Below, one piece after another: positions 24,606-30,684 of a DNA stretch of 49,642 nt. Each line of letters starts with the position of its first letter. Within the stretch, counting starts at the first letter, position 1. The DNA is from Bacillota bacterium (lineage in GTDB: Bacteria > Bacillota > Clostridia > Christensenellales > Aristaeellaceae): NCBI GenBank assembly GCA_023392515.1, contig JAEVYX010000004.1:1-49642 (forward strand), read 5' to 3'. A program made the position numbers and the translations under genes. The notes under the pieces were generated by a model, which saw only the letters and a program-made list of their open reading frames with translations, made no database searches and was not told the DNA's origin.

Positions 24606-24647
24606 CCCGGCCCTAAAGCAGTTAAGCTTTCGGAGCCGGGCTTTTTT
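24606..24647 (+). terminator. Bidirectional terminator between the transporter and the glycosidase gene
   Basis: CCCGGC and GCCGGG enclose a second small AAAGC/GCTTT stem and are followed by C and six T residues on the plus strand. On the minus strand the same stem ends in TTTTGA after the NAGPA gene. Confidence 0.8.
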
Positions 24648-24656
24648 ATTGTTTGC

Positions 24657-25835
24657 TTATTCTTCTTCTACCCATGCCGGTACTTTTTGCGATCGGCCGA
24701 TGCCGATTAATTCTGTCGTGGAGCGGGGATTGGTCTTTCCGCCGTTGTAGGAGCCGATGCGGGAAACCTGCTTGCCCATAAACATCATGACTGCCGTCTG
24801 GCCGCCGTCCAGGTTCAGGGCGGTCTGGCAGCCCCCTTCCAGCATCATATCCATCATCGTTGTCAGGCTGACGCCAATGCTTTCATCACGCAAGCGGGCT
24901 TCGGCCAATACCGCGTAGTAGTGGCCCGGCTCCACCATGCCGATAGCGCAGCGCGGCTGGTTTGATTTGCCATACTTAAATTCCGGCACATCGGGATTGG
25001 GCTTGCCATCCCGTACCAGGATGGGCCCAAAGGCGAACACATCCCTTGCACCCATGCCCAGATATTGCTGGGCAGTGATCTCATCTGACCGGTATACATT
25101 CATAACCCCGCCGGGAAGCAGTGCCAGGGTGTCCAGTGTGGGAAAGCGAGAGCGGGGGTAAACGGAAGTCTTGTCGCTGATAATCTTTCCATCCCTGATA
25201 ATGATGCCCACCATTAAGTTTTTTCTTGCCTGGCGGTAGGTATAGTAATCGGTGTTCATGGCAAACACCACCTGATTTTCTGCTGCAATGCGGTCCGGCT
25301 GCACATGCCTGGCTTCACCCCACAGGGCATTGTCAAAGGCGATAGCTGAAAAATTTTCACCCGCTGCCACATCGCTGTAAATGTTAGCTTCGTACCATAC
25401 GAGGGGTTTGTTGGGATCCTTTATGCGGATGATTTGCGCACGCAAGGTTGGGGATGCGTAAATCCATACCCCTTCCTCAACACTTTCGTAAATGAACTCC
25501 CCTTCCATAAGAAATCCCTTTTCATTGGTGGGGGGAAGCGTAGGCAATACGCTGGGCCGCAGCGTGGGCATGGGTGTCTTGGTCGGCTTGGGGGTCTTGG
25601 TTGGTTTGGGCGTTTTTGTAGGCTTCGGAGTATTCGTGGGCTTGGGTGTGGCCGTCGGCAAAGGCGATACGGTTGGCGAAAGCGCCGGTTCCGCCGCAGG
25701 CTCGGCTTTTTGTACTGGAGCCTGTGTGGGCACCCGGGAGGGCTTGGGGGTATTCCCGGCCGATACGGAGGCGGGAGTCCACAAAAGAAGCAAGGTCAAT
25801 AAAGTCGAAAGCAGCCTATTACCAGTCTTGCGCAA
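24657..25835 (-). CDS. Secreted phosphodiester glycosidase, NAGPA domain (copy B)
   Basis: The 392-residue exported protein has a signal peptide (residues 1-26, ending SVSAG). A Pro/Thr-rich linker follows (about 54-100) with repeated TPKPTK units, and then a NAGPA domain (about 105-390). NAGPA enzymes hydrolyse GlcNAc-1-phosphodiester bonds; conserved blocks here are NTDYYTYR (194-201), GIIIRDGKIIS (210-220), DVFAFGPILVRDG (265-277), RCAIGM (295-300) and NLDGGQTAVM (341-350). The linker looks suited to crossing or lying in the cell wall. The TTG start is eight bases after GGAGG. It begins 17 bases after PIG-L copy B and is a paralogue of copy A at 27932. The natural substrate is unknown. Confidence 0.88.
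   Translation of the reverse strand: MRKTGNRLLSTLLTLLLLWTPASVSAGNTPKPSRVPTQAPVQKAEPAAEPALSPTVSPLPTATPKPTNTPKPTKTPKPTKTPKPTKTPMPTLRPSVLPTLPPTNEKGFLMEGEFIYESVEEGVWIYASPTLRAQIIRIKDPNKPLVWYEANIYSDVAAGENFSAIAFDNALWGEARHVQPDRIAAENQVVFAMNTDYYTYRQARKNLMVGIIIRDGKIISDKTSVYPRSRFPTLDTLALLPGGVMNVYRSDEITAQQYLGMGARDVFAFGPILVRDGKPNPDVPEFKYGKSNQPRCAIGMVEPGHYYAVLAEARLRDESIGVSLTTMMDMMLEGGCQTALNLDGGQTAVMMFMGKQVSRIGSYNGGKTNPRSTTELIGIGRSQKVPAWVEEE
25538..25670 (-). repeat. Degenerate 18-base repeats encoding a TPKPTK linker
   Basis: Within the glycosidase gene the coding sequence repeats about every 18 bases, giving KPTNTP and KPTKTP units. The G/T-rich plus strand (GGCTTGGGGGTCTTGG-like) is only the complement. 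Repeats like these can vary in copy number by slippage. Confidence 0.65.
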
Positions 25836-25852
25836 GGGTTTTTCCTCCGCTT

Positions 25853-27070
25853 TTAAGAAATGTTCTCCAGAAAATCGTTTTTGGCCTCATCAGGCCCTAC
25901 CAAAGTCCGTACCAGCCCAAAGAGGGAATTATCATATTTGCCGGCATCCAGAACTTCAAAATTGGTTCGATGCTGGGTCACGTGCAAATCATACGCATCC
26001 TGGGCAGCCTGAAGGGGTGTTCTTTCACTAAGAGCCGGGGAAGGATTAAGCCAGTTCATGGTGATCTGGTTTTCAGGGTACAGGTGCAGGTAAAGCTTTT
26101 TTACATCCCAAACACCGTATTGTGCAGCGGATTCGGGATATATATCCGTTTTTGAGGCATTTTCCACGCTCCAAATCGCTGCGTCGGCACATAAACGGTG
26201 GGCGCCATGGCCATACTCGCCCTCCACGTCGTGGGAGACCACCACTTCGGGCCGGTATTTGCGCAGGAGTGATACCACATAATCCCGCACCTGGTTCTTT
26301 TTCCACTTCTGATAGGCTTCCTTCAGGGTACTGCTGTAGCTATCCCAAAAGGTGCCAATGACAGGGTATGTATGCATGCCCATATCCCATAGCCCGTTGA
26401 GCAGCTCACTGGAGCGGGTGGTGTTGGAGGCGGTGAGGTAGCAGACGACTACTTTTCTTTTTTGTTCAACCGCATAATAAGGGATGGTCCCTCCCAGATA
26501 GATTAACTCATCATCCGGATGGGCCACCAGTAAAAGCAAATCCGCCTTTTCCTCTGTCGGCTGCCATTTTTGCACCCAATCGGGAACCTGGCCCGGGCCG
26601 AACAAAAACACTTCATTCAGCAATAGGGACGTCTTTTTCTCCGATAGCGCCACAATGCGCAGTCTCTTCACATTTGGCAATTCCATATATGCGTGAAGAT
26701 ACCGCGTATCCCCCTGGGCTACGGTAACCCATTTTTCTCCTTCCTGGGTCTGCACCTCCCAACTGGAGGGCATCTTTCCAAAGCATACATACAGAGAAGC
26801 ACAGGTTTTACCTTCCGGCAGTGTAAACTGCACATAGGGGTTTTTCTTCTGCCCGGTTTCCCAAGGGGTGGTGTATTTCCGGTCGAAAAGGGATTTCAAC
26901 CCGTGTCGGGGCGACCTGGGAGAGATTTCGCAAAGAGCGGTGATGTCCTCCGCTGCCCCTGCAGCCGAGGCCAATGCCGGCGGGGCTGATACCGTAAGGA
27001 AAAGCGTCAGGCATAGTAAACCCCACAGACACGCGGCTTTCCTGCAGCCTTTAATTGCTCTTATCATCAT
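25853..27070 (-). CDS. Secreted PIG-L family N-deacetylase with N-terminal beta-sandwich domain (copy B)
   Basis: The 405-residue protein is exported: residues 12-36 form a signal sequence ending in PPALASA. Residues 45-160 resemble a discoidin-like carbohydrate-binding sandwich (LFDRKYTTPWE, then YVQFTLPEG). The PIG-L deacetylase domain follows, with the metal motif AHPDDE (183-188) and GEYGHGAHR (284-292). PIG-L enzymes remove the acetyl group from GlcNAc-containing substrates and most are cytoplasmic, so export is notable. The first of two adjacent ATGs is used; a TTG two codons earlier is possible. Its start overlaps the DUF6273 gene's end by about 20 bases, implying coupled translation, and NAGPA copy B follows after 17 bases. 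Confidence 0.87.
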   Translation of the reverse strand: MMIRAIKGCRKAACLWGLLCLTLFLTVSAPPALASAAGAAEDITALCEISPRSPRHGLKSLFDRKYTTPWETGQKKNPYVQFTLPEGKTCASLYVCFGKMPSSWEVQTQEGEKWVTVAQGDTRYLHAYMELPNVKRLRIVALSEKKTSLLLNEVFLFGPGQVPDWVQKWQPTEEKADLLLLVAHPDDELIYLGGTIPYYAVEQKRKVVVCYLTASNTTRSSELLNGLWDMGMHTYPVIGTFWDSYSSTLKEAYQKWKKNQVRDYVVSLLRKYRPEVVVSHDVEGEYGHGAHRLCADAAIWSVENASKTDIYPESAAQYGVWDVKKLYLHLYPENQITMNWLNPSPALSERTPLQAAQDAYDLHVTQHRTNFEVLDAGKYDNSLFGLVRTLVGPDEAKNDFLENIS

Positions 27071-27776
27071 ATACAAACGGCGCTTCCAAAGTCCCTTCTC
27101 CCGTGGTTGGCTTCCACTTCGTTAAATTCAGCCGGCAAGCCGGGCGCCAGCCCAGGTTTTCCACCACTACCCGGATGTAGCCCAGGTTGCCTTTCACCTT
27201 GGTACAACGCGCCCCAAAGGATTTGGTTTTCGATTGGCTCCGCGTCCAGTAAGGGCTGTACTTGGTGGAATATTTGAAAAGCCCGTTTGCCAGGGCATAG
27301 GCGGTACCCTTGGCCATGCGGGATTTGTTGCTGTTAAAACCATAGGCTTTATTGGATAAATCTTCTCCCGAGGGAAGGAAAACCGTGCCCAACTCCTCAC
27401 TGTAAAGCAGCAGGGACTGTTCCTCCTTGGTAAATCCCTCCGAAAGGAACGTGCTGTTCAAAAAGTTATACATATCCGTTTTGTTCCAGGCACCCTTAAA
27501 GACTTTTCTGTATTCGTCATCATCCGGATGGACGCGCCGGTTGCCCAGCACATACTCACTCAGCAGCAGCGCCTGCCCATCATCTGCCGCCAATACACGC
27601 CACAGGATTGGCATTTCTTCCCCGTTTTCCCCTTGGGGCCAGGTGCCTAAAAGTACATATTGGTAGCCGTCTTCCTTTGTATATCCACGCAGCGATTCAG
27701 CTCCGGCCGCCAATGGCGAAAGCGCCATCATCATACTCAGGCAGGCAGCCAGCAGGATTTGTATCCTTTTTTTCAT
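27051..27776 (-). CDS. Secreted DUF6273-domain protein
   Basis: The 241-residue exported protein has a signal peptide (MKKRIQ, hydrophobic core, LAAGAES near residue 26) and then a single domain. That domain matches the DUF6273 pattern: YVLLGTWPQ, PILWRVLAADDGQALLLSEYVL, a WNKTDMYNFLNSTFL segment, and a C-terminal RVVVENLGWRPACRLNL. The domain is related in layout to formylglycine-enzyme and lectin-like beta folds but has no assigned activity. The ATG follows AAAGGGTG. A candidate promoter and the terminator of the preceding gene lie upstream. It overlaps PIG-L copy B, so it belongs with the second enzyme pair. Confidence 0.8.
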   Translation of the reverse strand: MKKRIQILLAACLSMMMALSPLAAGAESLRGYTKEDGYQYVLLGTWPQGENGEEMPILWRVLAADDGQALLLSEYVLGNRRVHPDDDEYRKVFKGAWNKTDMYNFLNSTFLSEGFTKEEQSLLLYSEELGTVFLPSGEDLSNKAYGFNSNKSRMAKGTAYALANGLFKYSTKYSPYWTRSQSKTKSFGARCTKVKGNLGYIRVVVENLGWRPACRLNLTKWKPTTGEGTLEAPFVYDDKSN

Positions 27777-27798
27777 ATGTTTCACCCTTTGTCTTGGC

Positions 27799-27828
27799 AT
27801 TTTAACCGCATGTGCACATCATAGCCAA
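27799..27828 (-). promoter_or_regulatory. Candidate internal promoter before the DUF6273 gene
   Basis: TTGGCT (27828-27823) and TAAAAT (27804-27799) are 18 bases apart on the minus strand. It would give the DUF6273, PIG-L B, NAGPA B group its own transcript. Confidence 0.5.
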
Positions 27829-27854
27829 AATCAAAACCCCTGTAAAGGGTTTTG
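27828..27854 (-). terminator. Candidate terminator after NAGPA copy A
   Basis: CAAAACCC and GGGTTTTG form an 8-base stem with a 7-base loop; the descending arm ends in TTTTGATTTT. It lies about 80 bases beyond the copy A stop codon and just before the internal promoter. Confidence 0.5.
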
Positions 27855-27931
27855 CAGTAAAAATCTTGAATTATACGCCGCCTTCCAAAGGGAAACGCAG
27901 AAACGCCGTGATAAGGGGTTTTTTCACTGAT

Positions 27932-28981
27932 TCACTCCGCCGGTACATTTTCCGATATACCGGCTCCCAGCATTCCAGACAAACTGCGGATGTTGGATTT
28001 CGGCCCGAATTTTCCGGTGGTGTTGATCTTTTCCCCCATGAAAACCAGTGCGACCGTTTGGCCGCCATCCAGGTTCAGCGCCTGGGTAACGCCCAATTCC
28101 ATCATGCGCTGGGCTATCCAGGGAAGCCCCGTTCCCTTACTTTTTTCATGTCTTCCCTCTACAACAATGCTTACATAATGGTTGGGGGCCACCATGCCGA
28201 AAACGTTCCTGGGCTCCAGGTTTCTATTTTTTTTGAAAATCGCTTCATTTGCAATACCATCCCTGATGAGGATGGGGCCGAAGGCGAACACGTCCGTTGC
28301 GCCCATAGCCAGGTATTCCTCGGCGGTATGCTCCTTGCTTTTGAAAACCTTCAGGCTTCCATCCGGAAAAAGCGCCATCGTTTCCAGGTTGGGAAAGCTG
28401 CCGGCGTCATTTTTCAAGGTCTGGTCGCTGATGATTTTTCCATCCCGGATGATAATGCCCTGGGTGAGCTTGTGGGATTTGCGATCTCCGAAATAATCGT
28501 CGCTTACAGAAAACACAAGACGGTTTTTCCTGGCGATTGTTTCGGGATACTTGAACTTTGTACCGGGCTTTTCGGGGTTTGACAAAACGCTTTTCAAACG
28601 CTGGTCCCCTTTGAAGCGGATCACCGATTCATACCAGATGAGCGGCTTGTTCGGATCAGCATACCGCTGGATTTCCACCTGGAGATCCTTCGTTTTGTAC
28701 AGCCACAAGCCATGCTCCGCATCGGCATGGATGAATTCTCCCTCCTGCGCAAGCAAAAACCCTTCTCCATCCAGAGGCGGCAGGGCGGGCCATATTTCCT
28801 TTTCCGGTGCCAGGATGGGCTTTGGCGTTTTTGTAGGCTTTGGCGGCTTTGCCTTTGCAGCCAGTATTGCCTGATTTGCGGGCAGGCTCCCGGCCTGGGC
28901 TGGATGCCATCCGATCAACGTGACACAACACAGCACGGCGTAAACCGCCAGCGCTGTCCATTTCATTTTTTGCCTGCTCAT
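27932..28981 (-). CDS. Secreted phosphodiester glycosidase, NAGPA domain (copy A)
   Basis: The 349-residue paralogue of the protein at 24657 has a signal peptide (cleavage likely after HPAQA, residue 30), a short KPTKTPKP linker near residues 48-55 and a NAGPA domain. The domain keeps GIIIRDGKIISD, DVFAFGPILIRDG and NLDGGQTVAL (303-312); the copy B block NTDYYTY is here SVSDDYF, so one asparagine differs. The linker is far shorter than in copy B. The ATG at 28981 has GAGAGG at a longish distance; the ATG at 28966 (MKWTALAV) is a possible alternative. It starts 27 bases after PIG-L copy A and is followed by a terminator-like hairpin. Confidence 0.86.
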   Translation of the reverse strand: MSRQKMKWTALAVYAVLCCVTLIGWHPAQAGSLPANQAILAAKAKPPKPTKTPKPILAPEKEIWPALPPLDGEGFLLAQEGEFIHADAEHGLWLYKTKDLQVEIQRYADPNKPLIWYESVIRFKGDQRLKSVLSNPEKPGTKFKYPETIARKNRLVFSVSDDYFGDRKSHKLTQGIIIRDGKIISDQTLKNDAGSFPNLETMALFPDGSLKVFKSKEHTAEEYLAMGATDVFAFGPILIRDGIANEAIFKKNRNLEPRNVFGMVAPNHYVSIVVEGRHEKSKGTGLPWIAQRMMELGVTQALNLDGGQTVALVFMGEKINTTGKFGPKSNIRSLSGMLGAGISENVPAE

Positions 28982-29008
28982 AAGGTGCTATGATCCTCTC
29001 ATGACGCG

Positions 29009-30187
29009 CTATTTTGCGTTGATATGTTCAAAAAAATCATTCCCCGCCTCATCCGGTCCCACCAGGGAGCGAACCAGCCCGAATTTTGCGCAGTTATAAG
29101 CGCCCGAATCCTTTACACGAAAAGCGTATTCCTGCTGGGTCACATGCTGAGCGTACCCAAGGGATGCCATATCGAAGGCTGTCTTTCCCTGAAAGGCGGA
29201 CAGGGGCCTGCGCCAATCCATTTTGATGCTGTTTTCCCGATACAGGTGCAAATACAGTTTAGGTACATCCCATACGCCGTATAATGTGGCGGATTCGGGG
29301 TATTGCGCAGGGTCGGAAGACACTTCAAGGGCAAATTGGCTCATCGCCGCGCAAAGCCGGTGGGCGCCATGGCCATATTCACCCCGGATATCATGGCTCA
29401 CCACGACCTGAGGCTGATACTTGCGGTACAGATCCACCACAAAACGCTGGGTTTTCTCCCGACCCCATAATGCGTACATCTCCTCCAGAGAATCATGCCG
29501 CCGATCCGGAAAATTGCCAATGACAGGATAGTGGGTCAACCCCACCGTCCACAGCCCGTTGAGCAGCTCGCTTCTTCTTCTCACGTTGGCACAGGTCATA
29601 TAGGCAACCAGCACGTTTTTTTGAAGCTGCCCCGCGTAATAGGGGAGCGTGCCGCCCATATACAAATGCTCATCGTCGGGGTGGGCGACCAGCACCATCA
29701 GGTCCGCCTTTTCCACCGTTGGTTGCCACCGCTGCACCCAGTCTGGGATTTCACCATTCGAAAAAACGTAAAGCTCATGAATGGAGATGCTTCGCTCTTC
29801 CCGGTTTTCCATGATAAGACGTAGCTGTTTTTGCCCGTTCAGGGGGATATACGCATGCGCAAAGCCCTCCCGGGTATCCGTATGCACCTTATCCCAAGCG
29901 CCGTCTTCCGCCTCCAGCGTCCATGCATCCGGCATGTTGCCCCAGCAGATATATATCCCGTAAGCGCCGGATTCTTCGGGCAGCATGATGGCTAGCTCCG
30001 CCTCCAGGGTTTTTGCGGTTCCCCAGGAGGTAGTAAATTTACCGTCATGCATAAGCCGGATATGCCTCCTGTTAACAGAAGGGGTTAGGGCGCAGGAGGG
30101 TGTTATATCCTTTGCTTCCTGTGAAAGGGCGGGTGCTGCATAAAGCATAAGCAGCAGAACAAAAAGCCCCCATAGGGAGCGCTTCAA
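29009..30187 (-). CDS. Secreted PIG-L family N-deacetylase with N-terminal beta-sandwich domain (copy A)
   Basis: This 392-residue exported protein has a signal peptide at residues 1-22, ending APALSQ. A discoidin-like domain (about 30-145, with LMHDGKFTTSWG) leads into a PIG-L deacetylase domain carrying AHPDDE (168-173) and GEYGHGAHR (269-277). It shares long stretches with copy B, for example SELLNGLW and THYPVIG or its equivalent, so the two arose by duplication. TTG at 30185-30187 is chosen because a perfect AGGAGG lies seven bases upstream and the signal peptide begins there; earlier starts extend into the leader. It is the first gene of the duplicated module. Confidence 0.87.
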   Translation of the reverse strand: MKRSLWGLFVLLLMLYAAPALSQEAKDITPSCALTPSVNRRHIRLMHDGKFTTSWGTAKTLEAELAIMLPEESGAYGIYICWGNMPDAWTLEAEDGAWDKVHTDTREGFAHAYIPLNGQKQLRLIMENREERSISIHELYVFSNGEIPDWVQRWQPTVEKADLMVLVAHPDDEHLYMGGTLPYYAGQLQKNVLVAYMTCANVRRRSELLNGLWTVGLTHYPVIGNFPDRRHDSLEEMYALWGREKTQRFVVDLYRKYQPQVVVSHDIRGEYGHGAHRLCAAMSQFALEVSSDPAQYPESATLYGVWDVPKLYLHLYRENSIKMDWRRPLSAFQGKTAFDMASLGYAQHVTQQEYAFRVKDSGAYNCAKFGLVRSLVGPDEAGNDFFEHINAK

Positions 30188-30221
30188 TTTGATTCCTCCT
30201 ATATATTCACTTATCCGGCTT

Positions 30222-30251
30222 GTATAAACCGGCCGATAATAGCTTCGACAA
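30222..30251 (-). promoter_or_regulatory. Weak candidate promoter for the PIG-L/NAGPA module
   Basis: TTGTCG (30251-30246) and TTATAC (30227-30222) are 18 bases apart on the minus strand, between the leader terminator and the first gene. The -10 box is poor, so the module may instead depend on read-through of the terminator at 30302. Confidence 0.3.
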
Positions 30252-30301
30252 TGCGCAGATTTCTCCTGCCGGGATGCTAAAAGCAAAGAGACCAGTCCTT
30301 T

Positions 30302-30341
30302 GAAAAAAAAGAAAGGGTATTTCCTTACGAAATACCCTTTC
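30302..30341 (-). terminator. Strong intrinsic terminator upstream of the PIG-L/NAGPA module
   Basis: A perfect 12-base stem, arms AAAGGGTATTTC and GAAATACCCTTT with a 5-base loop, is followed on the minus strand by TTTCTTTTTTTTC. No protein-coding gene precedes it on this strand for over 340 bases, so it ends either a small RNA or a regulated leader. Confidence 0.8.
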
Positions 30342-30684
30342 AGGGCCTGCTAAAAAGGAAACCTCCAAATAATGGAAAGATTTACCTTTCGCAATCGGAC
30401 GAACACATGCACAGCTTCTTTTCTCTCTCACCCACACAGGCGCTTTCCGGTTCGCTCTACATTTAAAGAAGGAACATTACGCCTTTCATGTGCTGGTCCG
30501 AAACAATCCCTTCGGATCATCTGCCCCAACTGTAGCATGCCCCGGCATGCGCGGGATATGCGCGGAAATTGGATTGGTTTTATTTCTTGGCAGGAATGCG
30601 CCTGTTCTTACGAGAATAAGATAAGGATGCCGCTTTTTTAAGTTGATCTCGTTTTTCAGCAATCAATGGGAGTGTGTTTGTTCC
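30342..30684 (-). other. Noncoding stretch with several hairpins before the terminator
   Basis: This gap holds no credible gene on either strand. It contains TCCGAA/TTCGGA arms around 30500-30520 and a GCATGCC/GGCATGC palindrome near 30535-30550, with two CCGCGCAT-like copies beside it on the minus strand. Transcribed leftward it would be a structured RNA ending at the 30302 terminator. It also serves as the upstream region of the SNF2 gene. I matched it to no known riboswitch, 6S, SRP or tmRNA pattern, and no convincing promoter was found in it for either strand. Confidence 0.35.

Noticed and set aside
25538..25670. G/T-rich repeats that could be taken for a CRISPR or minisatellite array
   Set aside because: The units are about 18 bases, degenerate and without unique spacers; they encode the TPKPTK linker of the glycosidase.
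30207..30437. Minus-strand open frame upstream of the first PIG-L gene
   Set aside because: It runs through the strong terminator hairpin and the PIG-L A signal peptide start, with no ribosome binding site.
30372..30641. Plus-strand open frame before the SNF2 gene
   Set aside because: No ribosome binding site, no recognisable domain and a composition like its noncoding surroundings.
30342..30684. Possible 6S, SRP, tmRNA or known riboswitch
   Set aside because: None of the conserved core motifs of these RNAs could be found on either strand, so only a general structured-region entry is given.
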